DNA of 64,000 bases, from positions 639,653-703,652 of the forward strand of contig NZ_CP006745.1 of the NCBI RefSeq assembly GCF_000510265.1, given 5' to 3'. The DNA is from Candidatus Endolissoclinum faulkneri L5 (GTDB lineage: Bacteria; Pseudomonadota; Alphaproteobacteria; Thalassobaculales; Thalassobaculaceae). How positions within the stretch are numbered: position 1 is the first letter of the stretch; each line of letters begins with the position of its first letter. A program made the translations under genes and the position numbers. The notes beneath the pieces are model-generated. The model did not search any database, was not told where the DNA came from, and was given only the letters and a program-made list of their open reading frames with translations. This document shows positions 1-9,000 of the stretch, piece by piece.

Positions 1-590
1 TTGTTGTAGAGTATTGTGAGTTAGTAACAAATATAACTCTTCAGGTTGAGGTAACTATGCTGAGTTTATAATCAACGATTACTTAAATATCGTTGATAGA
101 ATTGCAGTTGGCTATTGTTAGCTGTTATATTGCAGTCAATTTGCAAAGACTAAAACAATATCTGTAGCTATATATTGTTTTCTGATCATGCCAATACTAC
201 AAGAACTATATCCAGATATGATTCTTGTATTATAGCAAAAAAATTTTTTAGGCTATTAATTTTTCATTATTTGGTTTTAGTAAATAATGATTTTTATATC
301 AGCTCTAACAAAGTTGGCTAATTACTACTGTGATTAATTATCCATTAAAACAATATCCTAGATTAGTATCCATTTATTCGAGTAATTGCCTTGCCTAATG
401 TATAAATAATACAAGACGATAGATATTTTATTGGCTATAAATATTATCGGTTTATTGATATGAACTATGATTTGATAAAAAGCTGTTAATATATAATGAA
501 ATGTATTGATAAATTCGTTGATAATGGGCCTATTGGGTATGTCGTCTGCTTCTTTGTTGTGCTTTAAAAGCTAACGTAAATGGGAAAATT
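1..590. other. AT-rich gap before fabG
   Basis: No gene, RNA or convincing promoter is visible. In many alphaproteobacteria fabD lies immediately upstream of fabG. No fabD-like coding sequence is seen here, so it is either elsewhere or lost from this position. The last 60 bases before fabG are slightly less AT-rich, but no clear Shine-Dalgarno sequence precedes the fabG ATG. Confidence 0.6.
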
Positions 591-1331
591 ATGTTTGATT
601 TAAGCGACAAGATTGCTTTGGTAACTGGAGCTACCGGCGGTATTGGTTTTGCTGTTGCCGAAAATCTGCATAGACAAGGTGCTCATGTAGTATTGTCTGG
701 TACTCGTCAGATGGTACTAGAGGAAAAAGCAGCCATGCTAGGTGATCGGGTATCTATAGTCTTCTGTAATCTGGGCGACAAGGATTCTGTGAAAAGTTTG
801 CCAAAGACAGTTGAAGCAAGTATCGGCGCTCCAGTAGATATTTTGATAAATAATGCTGGTATTACTCGTGATCAAATGCTTGTACGTATGAAGGATGAAG
901 ATTGGGACCAAGTAATTTCCATCAATTTAACTTCTTGCTTTCTTTTGTCCAGAAGTTTAATCCGCAGTATGATAAGAAAGCGTTGGGGTCGTATTATTAG
1001 TATTTCTTCAATTGTCGGTACAACAGGAAACCCTGGCCAGACAAATTACGCTGCTGCTAAAGCGGGCTTGGTTGGTTTTTCTAAGGCACTAGCTGCAGAA
1101 GTGGCAAGTCGAGGTATAACTGTAAACGTTATAGCTCCAGGACTTATTGCTACTGCAATGACTGATGCGCTTCCATATGAACAAAAGGAGAAACTTTTGG
1201 AAAACGTTCCTGCTAGACGATTAGGTACAACAGATGACATTGCTGCTTCTGTGCTTTATTTAGCTAGCGAAGAGGCTGGTTATGTTACAGGTGCTACCAT
1301 TCATGTCAATGGCGGAATGGCGATGCTGTAA
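591..1331 (+). CDS. fabG: 3-oxoacyl-ACP reductase FabG
   Basis: NADPH-dependent short-chain dehydrogenase of type II fatty-acid synthesis, reducing 3-oxoacyl-ACP to 3-hydroxyacyl-ACP in the cytoplasm. Its 246 residues are the normal FabG length. Visible motifs are the cofactor loop TGATGGIG at residues 12-19, NNAG at 87-90, N112, and the catalytic set S140, Y153 and K157 (YAAAK). The C-terminal GATIHVNGG segment is typical of the family. It leads a same-strand run with acpP and fabF, the usual fab order, which separates it from unrelated short-chain dehydrogenases. No strong ribosome binding site precedes the ATG, but the protein starts exactly where FabG proteins start. It appears intact. 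Confidence 0.96.
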   Translation: MFDLSDKIALVTGATGGIGFAVAENLHRQGAHVVLSGTRQMVLEEKAAMLGDRVSIVFCNLGDKDSVKSLPKTVEASIGAPVDILINNAGITRDQMLVRMKDEDWDQVISINLTSCFLLSRSLIRSMIRKRWGRIISISSIVGTTGNPGQTNYAAAKAGLVGFSKALAAEVASRGITVNVIAPGLIATAMTDALPYEQKEKLLENVPARRLGTTDDIAASVLYLASEEAGYVTGATIHVNGGMAML

Positions 1332-1486
1332 AGTAGAGCAAATACAGTTGCCTTGTTAAAAATTGAGTTTTTGGTCTTAGCAAAAAAACTTATCTTACAA
1401 ACGACTGATCCAAATAATCGCTGGTTGCGGATTTCACGGTAGGTCGGATAAATAATTGATAAAAGCGCTAGTAATATAGATAAATC

Positions 1487-1491
1487 AGAGG
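1487..1491 (+). promoter_or_regulatory. Shine-Dalgarno site of acpP
   Basis: AGAGG lies nine bases before the acpP ATG at 1501, a good spacing. It supports this start. Confidence 0.6.
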
Positions 1492-1500
1492 TTTATAGTT

Positions 1501-1737
1501 ATGATTGATGTTTCTCAGAGGGTTAAAAGGATCGTTGTTGAACATTTAGGTGTTGACGAGGCAAAAGTAACAGAAGATGCCAGTTTTATTGATGATCTAG
1601 GAGCAGATAGTTTAGATACTGTTGAGCTAGTCATGGCTTTTGAGGAAGAGTTTTCTTGCGAAATTCCAGATGATGCTGCCGAAAAGATTTTAAATGTCAA
1701 AGACGCAATCGACTTCATTAAAAGCCAAGGAGGTTGA
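1501..1737 (+). CDS. acpP: Acyl carrier protein
   Basis: Small acidic carrier that holds growing acyl chains on a phosphopantetheine arm. The 78-residue length is standard. The attachment serine is S37 within DSLDT, preceded by DDLGA and followed by the acidic helix-II segment ([11 protein letters not shown]) that FAS enzymes recognise. The gene sits between fabG and fabF, with AGAGG nine bases before the ATG. This points to the housekeeping fatty-acid ACP rather than a polyketide carrier protein. It is intact. Confidence 0.97.
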   Translation: MIDVSQRVKRIVVEHLGVDEAKVTEDASFIDDLGADSLDTVELVMAFEEEFSCEIPDDAAEKILNVKDAIDFIKSQGG

Positions 1738-1790
1738 TTCGACTTTTAAAGCGTATGCTTTAATCGTCTACTCGCTTCACGAAGTTGTAA

Positions 1791-3068
1791 ATGAATGATG
1801 TCATGCGACGCGTCGTCATCACTGGTCTCGGGATAGTTAGTCCGCTGGGATGCGGTGTTGAAACCAACTGGGATCGTCTGATGGCCGGTAAATCCGGCAT
1901 CAGGGCAATCGACAGTTTTGACGTTTCTGATTTGTCAGCAAAGATTGCTGGTATGGTGCCTGAGGGAACTAAGGATGCTGGTGGTTTTAATCCATTAGAG
2001 TGGATTGAACTTAAAGAACAGCGAAAGATTGATCGTTTTATTTTATTTGGTTTAGTTGCTGCACAACAAGCTATTGAAGATTCTGGTTGGCAACCAAGAG
2101 ATGCAAAGAGTCAAGAACGCACAGGGGTAATGATAGGCTCTGGTATTGGAGGATTAACCACCATCGCTGATGCTGCTGTTCTATTACAAGAGCGCGGCCC
2201 GCGACGTATTAGTCCATTTTTTATTCCGGCCGCACTAATCAACTTGGTTTCTGGTCATGTCTCGATTAAATACGGCTTTAAAGGACCGAACCATTCAGCG
2301 GTGACTGCTTGTGCCACAGGAGCTCATGCCATCGGTGATGCAGCACGGATAATTGCTTTGGATGATGCTGACGTTATGGTTGCTGGGGGAGCAGAAGCAG
2401 CGATTGGTCGACTTGGTTTAGCTGGCTTTGCAGCTGCTCGTTCCTTGTCCACTGGTTATAATGATACACCTGAAGAAGCATCACGCCCTTGGGATGAAGG
2501 GCGTGATGGTTTTGTGATGGGAGAAGGGTCTGGAGTGGTTTTGCTTGAAGAGTATGAGCACGCTAAAAAGCGTAATGCGAGTATTTATGCTGAATTGATT
2601 GGTTATGGGCTATCTGGTGATGCTTATCACATAACGGCTCCTTCTTATGCCGGAGATGGAGGATTTCGCGCTATGAAAGCCGCGCTGAAGCGAGCGAAGA
2701 TGTCACCGTACCAGATTGATTACATTAATGCACATGGTACATCTACACCCTTGGGTGATGCTACCGAATTTAGAGCAGTAAAGCGTCTGCTCGGTGATGC
2801 CGCTGCTACCGTTTCTATGTCATCTACCAAATCTGCAATTGGACATTTGCTAGGTGCTGCCGGCGCCGTAGAAGCAATTTACTCGGTATTGTCCATTCGT
2901 GACCAAGCCGTACCGCCTACGCTAAACATGAACAATCCCTCCAAGGGAATTTACGGCATGGATTTAGTACCGAATGAGGCACGCGAGCGTCCAGTTCGTA
3001 CTGCCTTATCAAATTCCTTTGGGTTTGGCGGCACTAATGCGTCCCTTATTTTCTCTAAAGTCTTGTGA
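1791..3068 (+). CDS. fabF: 3-oxoacyl-ACP synthase II FabF
   Basis: Elongating beta-ketoacyl-ACP synthase that condenses malonyl-ACP with acyl-ACP. The 425 residues form a complete thiolase-fold protein with the Cys-His-His triad at C174 (TACATG), H315 (NAHGTSTPLGD) and H352, preceded by K347. The C-terminal GFGGTNASL motif is present. The frame opens at 1791, but a second ATG at 1803 gives the start MRRVVITGLG, which resembles the usual N-terminus. Neither has a clear Shine-Dalgarno. It lies 53 bp after acpP and 13 bp before mltG, so it is probably cotranscribed with both. The sequence is a canonical FAS enzyme, not a polyketide-synthase KS. Confidence 0.96.
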   Translation: MNDVMRRVVITGLGIVSPLGCGVETNWDRLMAGKSGIRAIDSFDVSDLSAKIAGMVPEGTKDAGGFNPLEWIELKEQRKIDRFILFGLVAAQQAIEDSGWQPRDAKSQERTGVMIGSGIGGLTTIADAAVLLQERGPRRISPFFIPAALINLVSGHVSIKYGFKGPNHSAVTACATGAHAIGDAARIIALDDADVMVAGGAEAAIGRLGLAGFAAARSLSTGYNDTPEEASRPWDEGRDGFVMGEGSGVVLLEEYEHAKKRNASIYAELIGYGLSGDAYHITAPSYAGDGGFRAMKAALKRAKMSPYQIDYINAHGTSTPLGDATEFRAVKRLLGDAAATVSMSSTKSAIGHLLGAAGAVEAIYSVLSIRDQAVPPTLNMNNPSKGIYGMDLVPNEARERPVRTALSNSFGFGGTNASLIFSKVL

Positions 3069-3081
3069 TTAAGCAAGCAAA

Positions 3082-4074
3082 ATGTATAGTAGAATATTTT
3101 TTTTGACTTTGACTTTGTTATTTTTGTTGGCATTTTTTATTACAATGGCTTGCTGCTCTTGGATTAAATTTACTCGGCCTGGCCCGCTTGTTGCTGCAAC
3201 TAATCTAATTATCCCGGTTGGTTCGAATATTAAGGCAATTGCTGACCTGTTGATGGAAGCGGGGGTGATTAGCGATATTAGTGTATTTGTGTTAGGAGCT
3301 AGAGTAACCGGTAAGACTAGAACCTTAAAGGCTGGTGAATTTGCTTTTCCTGCTGCCATTAGCCAACAGGGCGTACTTAAAATTTTAGAAAAAGGAACAG
3401 TAGTTGCTCATCATTTAACTGTAGCAGAAGGACTTTCCGTTATTAATATTGTAGCCATAATAAACGCAACTCAAGGTTTGAGTGGTGAAATTCATGATAT
3501 GCCATTGGAAGGAACATTGTTACCTGAAACTTATTACTACGTTTATGGCGACAAAAGAGCTGACATTATTAATCGCATGCGCCTTGCGATGGATAGGACA
3601 GTGAATGAGTTGTGGAAAAGACGCGATCCGGCTCTACCGATAGCTACTTCTAAGGAGGCTTTAATACTGGCTTCTATTGTGGAAAAGGAGACAAAGATAG
3701 AGGCTGAGCGTCCGCTGGTAGCAAGCGTCTTTGTCAATCGTTTAAATTTTAGGATGAAACTACAGTCAGATCCTACTGTAGTTTACGGTATTTCGGGCGG
3801 TGAGTGTCTAAATCGTCCTCTAAATAAAACTGATTTAAGACTACACACTCCATATAATACTTATATAATCTCTGGCTTACCGCCTGGACCCATTTCTAAT
3901 CCAGGGGTAGCTTCCATAGCAGCAGTCCTGCAGCCTGCAAAAACAGATTATCTTTATTTCGTTGCAGATGGTAAAGGGGGGCATGCGTTTTCCAGTACTT
4001 TGTTTCAACACAACCACAATGTTAGTGATTGGCGAAAACAGCAAAAAAACTCAGCATACAGCTTGTATAATTAG
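3082..4074 (+). CDS. mltG: Endolytic murein transglycosylase MltG
   Basis: YceG/MltG-family lytic transglycosylase, which cleaves nascent glycan strands and is thought to set their length. The N-terminus has one membrane helix (about residues 5-26), consistent with inner-membrane anchoring with a periplasmic catalytic domain. A LysM-like region follows, then the catalytic segment ASIVEKE with the family glutamate at residue 201, and the conserved QSDPTVVYG (228-236). Length is 330 residues, near the usual 330-350. It follows fabF by 13 bp, the common alphaproteobacterial order fabF-mltG. Its presence implies that some peptidoglycan is still made. Confidence 0.93.
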   Translation: MYSRIFFLTLTLLFLLAFFITMACCSWIKFTRPGPLVAATNLIIPVGSNIKAIADLLMEAGVISDISVFVLGARVTGKTRTLKAGEFAFPAAISQQGVLKILEKGTVVAHHLTVAEGLSVINIVAIINATQGLSGEIHDMPLEGTLLPETYYYVYGDKRADIINRMRLAMDRTVNELWKRRDPALPIATSKEALILASIVEKETKIEAERPLVASVFVNRLNFRMKLQSDPTVVYGISGGECLNRPLNKTDLRLHTPYNTYIISGLPPGPISNPGVASIAAVLQPAKTDYLYFVADGKGGHAFSSTLFQHNHNVSDWRKQQKNSAYSLYN

Positions 4075-4646
4075 TATTGTATAAAATTAGCTTAAGATCG
4101 ATTATCGCGTGATCGCACTATTTTGAGAAAAAGAAAAACATAATAACTTTATTAATCGTTAATCAAAACTTTGAGGTTTATGTTTTACTAAAAATAAAAG
4201 ATAAAGTTTTCCATAATGTGCGAAGATTTAGTTGTTTATTATTTAATTTATTATGCTTTACTGTTAGTAAAATATTCTCATTAATTGAAATAAGTTTTAC
4301 TGAGCTTGTTGTTATTTCCATCCTATTGAGCAAAAATACAATAAAGCCAATACAAATTCACTATTAGGGTTTTGGGAGATATTCTGGTAAATAATTAATT
4401 TTTCTCACTATTATGCTAAAATAATTTAGCTTTTTTAACTAGTTAATCGTATTGTTAATTTCTTTGAGATTTTCTAAAAGTTAGTCTCCATAAATTCGAT
4501 TATATTCCTTTGGTATAATTAACAGTTCATAAGTTCTATTAGTATAGAAATGTGAAATAATTTGTTTAGGTGGTATCGATTATTATATAGAATGAATAAA
4601 GTATAGAACTAATTTTGTTGGAGCGGAAAGATTAGCATCTTCTTTG

Positions 4647-4673
4647 TTACTATAACATAGTATGTTATAGTAA
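4647..4673. repeat. Inverted repeat, 12-bp arms
   Basis: Perfect arms TTACTATAACAT and its reverse complement are separated by three bases. No T-run follows, so it is not a clear terminator. Confidence 0.75.
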
Positions 4674-5052
4674 ACTGATTGCTTCTAGATAAAAAAATTA
4701 TCTATTAATAGTCCTTAATTTTACTTATTTATTTAAAAAGTAAGTTTGTGGTTTTAGCCAAAAAAAAAGATCTCTTAATTTTAAGAATTATCGGCAATAG
4801 TGATCTTTCCAAGAAGTGCTTATATAATTTACTGATATTTTTACGCAAATGCAAAAATATAGTATAGCTTTACTGGGTTACAAAAGCATAGTTTGTCTTC
4901 TTGGATTAGTGTTGATCTAAATTTAATAATTATGCATTAATACCTGCAATTTAAGTAATAAGCTTAATATATTTTTTGTATACAATAATCACATTTTTGC
5001 TTTGGTAGAAGTTGATCGAGCAATATAGTAAAATCTTTAATATTATTAATCC

Positions 5053-5056
5053 GGAG
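5053..5056 (+). promoter_or_regulatory. Shine-Dalgarno of gmk
   Basis: GGAG lies 12 bases before the ATG at 5069. It favours that ATG over a TTG at 5012 in the same frame, which has no ribosome binding site. Confidence 0.55.
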
Positions 5057-5068
5057 ATTTTTTATTCA

Positions 5069-5704
5069 ATGATCAGTAGACGCAGTTTAATGCTCATTCT
5101 TTCTTCTCCTTCTGGAGCCGGTAAAACTTCTATTGCTCGCAAGCTTTTAAATAATACATATGACATCTCTATATCGATTTCTGTAACTACTCGATCACCA
5201 CGTCCTGGTGAAGTGCATGGTCTTGATTATTTTTTTATTAGTCTTACAGAATTTCAAGTTATGCTTAGTCGTAATGATTTGCTAGAGCATGCTAAGGTGT
5301 TTGGAAATTACTACGGTACTCCACGTAAGGCGGTGGAAGGTATACTTGCGAGTGGTAAGGATATTTTGTTCGATATTGACTGGCAAGGAGCAGAACAACT
5401 TAAAGCAAATATAGGATCAGACCTTGTAAGTGTTTTTATTTTACCTCCTTCTAATAGCGAGTTGAAGAACCGGCTTCGTACTCGCTCTCAAGACAGTAAA
5501 ACAGTACTTACTCAGCGGATGGCTAATGTAGCTGATGATCTCAGTCATTATCAAAAATACCAGTACATAATTATCAATGATGATATTGATGTCAGTGTGC
5601 ATAATATATCTACGATTATTAGCGCCGAACGTTTAAAGCGAGAACGCTTAGTAGGACTGACAGAATTTGTCAGGATCTTGAGTGAAGAGAAGGAATTATC
5701 TTAA
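5069..5704 (+). CDS. gmk: Guanylate kinase
   Basis: Phosphorylates GMP to GDP with ATP. The chosen start gives 211 residues, the normal size. The frame is open back to a TTG at 5012, but GGAG precedes the ATG at 5069 and the P-loop (SPSGAGKT, residues 13-20) then falls at the expected distance from the N-terminus. The GMP-binding segment TTRSPRPGEVHGLDYFF follows, then the conserved DIDWQGAEQL. The mltG-yicC-gmk order is common in the group, and here only yicC is missing. The C-terminal region looks complete. Confidence 0.95.
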   Translation: MISRRSLMLILSSPSGAGKTSIARKLLNNTYDISISISVTTRSPRPGEVHGLDYFFISLTEFQVMLSRNDLLEHAKVFGNYYGTPRKAVEGILASGKDILFDIDWQGAEQLKANIGSDLVSVFILPPSNSELKNRLRTRSQDSKTVLTQRMANVADDLSHYQKYQYIIINDDIDVSVHNISTIISAERLKRERLVGLTEFVRILSEEKELS

Positions 5705-6252
5705 AATACGTAAATATTAATATATGATATATAACTAAGCTAAAAGTATTTAATATTAACAAAGGAATACTTTTTTTAAAAATTAATTTTTACAATTAAA
5801 TTTATAAATTAGTATAATGTTTTGTCTAGTAAGTTATCAACTTTATAGGACATACAATGTAATGTAATGTAAAAAAGATTGTATTTAAAAAGATAATTAC
5901 TCTTTTAATTATTAATGAAAACGTAATTTAGGAACTAAATTAAATAGTTATGATTGACTAACTTAATAATTATCCGAAAACGTACTTTACTAATTCATTG
6001 AATTATAGTAATTTGAAGTTAGTCACTTTTGTGATTGACTATCACTTACTAAGATATGTTTTATATTAACTGCTAATAAATTATTCACTTATCTTATCAA
6101 ATAAAGATATTTAGGATTCTAAAGTATTCAGTTTACCAATGATTATTTAATTTTATTCAATTAACTTAGAATAATTATTCCATACAAGATAGTTCGTGTA
6201 GCTTATTTTTTACTCCGATTTTAATTTTTGCTGGATGAAAAAGATCTAAAGG

Positions 6253-6297
6253 CTACTTGTAATGAGTAATATTATAGGTTTTACTCATTACAAGTAG
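6253..6297. repeat. Inverted repeat, 17-bp perfect arms
   Basis: The arm CTACTTGTAATGAGTAA (6253-6269) is exactly complemented at 6281-6297, with an 11-base spacer. It could form a strong hairpin on either strand. It lies about 0.55 kb downstream of gmk, without a T-tract. Confidence 0.85.
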
Positions 6298-6899
6298 GTA
6301 TCTTGAATAATAACAAAATACGTATGGATAAAAATCACATTTATTGATTGACTGTTCAAGTTGTAGATTGATCGTTTTTTAATTTATGACAATTATACAA
6401 TAAGTAGAGTAATTTTTAAGGAAATGCTAAATATACTAGTAAATTAGGGGTAATTCTTAATTCTAAAATAATATGCAGAATGCCGCACATCAATAATATT
6501 TAGCTTGTTGTTTTAGATGTACAGAATTCACAAAATTATAATTTTTATTCTCGCACACATTACAAAAAATAATGATTTTGATAGCATAGTGATGTGTGTT
6601 AATGCATAAGTTAAATTAACTTAGTATATCTATTGTATTTTAGTGTTTATGTTACTTAGCATAATTTGGCGCATTTACTCATAATTAGTAGTAATTAGTT
6701 TTTTTTCGATTAGTTAACAATAAAAATTAAAATACAGTCACTATAAACTGGATAATATACTTTTTGGTTGAATAAATTATTATTAGATGAATTTGATTAC
6801 CATTAAATTTTGTATTTTAAGTTGTATTTATAAAATTAGATATTATATGCTCTAGATAGTTAGAAATTAAAATAAATTGTTAAATTTCAAATACTTAAT

Positions 6900-6955
6900 A
6901 TATTATTTATATCCAAGCGTTATTTTAATATTATTTATATCCAAGCGTTATTTTA
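6900..6955. repeat. Tandem duplication, 2 x 28 bp
   Basis: A 28-base unit containing TATATCCAAGCGTTATTTTA occurs twice head to tail with no differences. This suggests a recent slippage or duplication event in non-coding DNA. Confidence 0.9.
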
Positions 6956-7222
6956 TTATTAAATAATTGCCATTTATCTACTTACTAAGGAGTAGTTTTA
7001 TTAAATTCGTTAAAAATATTTTTTTCTTTTGATGTAATGATAATTATTCAAGTGGCATTCAGAATATTTCGAGACTGATTAGATAAGAATATTTTAGATA
7101 CTCTACGACATATAGAAATAAAGTTATACTTAAACCATAAGTGACTATATATCAGAAGATAGATTTTAACGCAATAATTTTATTGCATAGGCTAAGATAA
7201 CTTCTTATAGAGTATTAATCTA

Positions 7223-7402
7223 TTAACCTATTTTGTTTATTATATATATTTTAGAGCAGTAGGGACAAATTACTTTATTCTCTTCTTTAGCAATTTCTAG
7301 AAATATACGAGGATGACCCATTAATTCGTCACCTCCATCACATTTTACTGAGTATTCGTTTACTTCGATACTCTCGAACGCATAATTGTTTACTTCTGTC
7401 AT
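7223..7402 (-). CDS. NDUFS6-like zinc-finger protein
   Basis: A 59-residue protein read on the minus strand from the ATG at 7402 to the TAA at 7223. It has the zf-CHCC pattern: VKCDGGDELMGHPRIFLEI (residues 19-37, C21 and H30) followed by VICPYCS (C46 and C49). These are the four zinc ligands C-H-C-C. The family is the bacterial counterpart of the mitochondrial complex I subunit NDUFS6, and many alphaproteobacteria carry it as a protein of about 60-80 residues. AAGGA at 7409-7413, six bases before the ATG, supports the start. It is the only gene in a 3.3-kb gap, so its survival suggests it is needed, probably in complex I assembly or stability. That role is inferred from the family. Confidence 0.88.
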   Translation of the reverse strand: MTEVNNYAFESIEVNEYSVKCDGGDELMGHPRIFLEIAKEENKVICPYCSKIYIINKIG

Positions 7403-9000
7403 CGGTCATCCTTAGCTGTTAAGTAAAAATAGTTAATCGTACTTAAGGCAAGCTTATCTTATAAAATTTTATTGCTATTTTAATAGTAAATAAAATTTAA
7501 CGGTTTTTATTAATCATTTGTATGATGTTTATGCTGCTTATCTTATTTTGCGCTAGCAATTTTTAATAAAACTTAAAATTTCTAGCGCATTTAATAAAGC
7601 GACAAATGGTAAAATGTAACTATTAATGAAAGTTTAACAATATAAACAGTAAAGCTAAATCTGGCTTTAATTTCTTTATGCGCATACGCAAACAAATATA
7701 AATCAAATAATATTTTTATTACAGATTATCATTATTTGATTTTGATATTTTTTGCATTTGTAACTAGAGTACAATAGAGTAAAAATTATTATACCCACAG
7801 CAGCTTATCTTATGTTTCGAACCTTAACGTGAAAGGAATTCAACTATAATTTAGTTATCACCGCATTTTTTATATTCCGTAAATTATTATCATTTGTTTT
7901 ATTTGAATCAACTTCTGCAATTAGTACTTGAGTGCCAATGAATTTGCTTTAATTGCTAATTTTATCGTATTAAAATTATCGAATCGATAAAGCATAACTA
8001 GCTATTACGTGCTAGCTATGCTTTATTTATGCCGAGAAAATTTCATTATTGAGCAACTAATAGATGAGTAAAACGATTGTGCATTACAAATTTCAGATAA
8101 AACAGCAATAGGTTAGTAAATGTAGCAATTTTTCTTAAAAAATGCTACACTAGGAACAAAAAATATTGTTTTTTCTAAGCAATTAAATAAATCTAATACA
8201 GAATTCAGTTTGCTTACGCAAATACGTAACAGCCTATACATCAGTATAATAACTATCTAACCATCATCCAATGAATATGATAACTAGAAAATATTTTATA
8301 TGCTACATAGAGTATTTTATTTTATATCCTATATAGAGTATGTTTTTAAAAATATACTAATACCTTTAAATAAAGTATTCGTTATAATTATAGCCAGTAC
8401 TATTAATATTCGCTATACAAATATATTTTACTTCATACTAATGCTTGTAAATTGATCCTTAGTAGATTTTGGAGGATAAGCCTATTTATACTTAAATGCA
8501 ACCGTTTTTGGTCTATTACGTGATTAATTCTAATACTGGATAACCAGAAAATTAACGTTATCTCACATTATTCTTCTAAATTGTTAAACTACAAGATTTG
8601 TTTATAATAGCGCTTGTGTTATTATGATTCTTATAAGCGTGTTTTATAAAGTGACAAAGATGATCGATTCCATACTAATAAATAGTATTTTATATTCAAA
8701 TAAAATTGCAGCTAATTCTGTAATTAGCAAAATAACATCTACTACATACTGAGGTATCTAGGCTAATTTTTGCAGCATGTTTAAGTCCTAGTAAGAGATA
8801 TTACTCTGCTCCTCTGCTTTTGTGATAGGTATAACGATAGTAGTTAGCTTGTTTTTTACGTAGAAACTGATTGCATTTTGGCAAAATCCTGTTCTTAATA
8901 ATAATAGAAATCAAGATATCAAATAATAATAAAAACACAATTACATAATGTATAGTAGAATACTGCCATTGCACCGCTTGTGCTTGTCGATTTATTAGTA
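7403..9000. other. AT-rich gap before the clpB 3' end
   Basis: No gene is recognised in 1.6 kb. It contains the AAGGA site of the zinc-finger gene and an inverted repeat at 7987-8026. Confidence 0.65.
7987..8026. repeat. Inverted repeat, 16-bp arms, one mismatch
   Basis: The arm at 7987-8002 (core AAAGCATAACTAGC) pairs with 8011-8026 across an eight-base spacer with a single A-C mismatch. No function is evident. Confidence 0.8.

Larger units (their letters stand above)
4075..5068. other. AT-rich gap between mltG and gmk
   Basis: No intact gene is seen. In related bacteria a yicC-family gene of about 870 bp sits between mltG and gmk, so this gap of almost the same length may be its eroded site, although no YicC motif is readable. 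It holds an inverted repeat (4647-4673) and ends with the gmk ribosome binding site. Confidence 0.6.
5705..7222. other. AT-rich gap after gmk
   Basis: No gene is recognised in 1.5 kb. It holds an inverted repeat (6253-6297) and an exact 28-bp tandem duplication (6900-6955). The remainder is low-complexity AT-rich sequence with frequent stops in all frames. Confidence 0.65.

Noticed and set aside
591..3068. fabG-acpP-fabF as part of a polyketide pathway
   Set aside because: Single-domain proteins of standard FAS length and motifs in the standard order; no acyltransferase, ketoreductase fusion or tailoring genes nearby.
5012..5068. TTG start for gmk at 5012
   Set aside because: No ribosome binding site; GGAG precedes the ATG at 5069, and the family N-terminus fits the ATG.
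7790..7850. GGTTCGAA-like T-loop on the minus strand
   Set aside because: The flanking bases do not form a T-stem and no acceptor or anticodon stem can be built, so it is not a tRNA.
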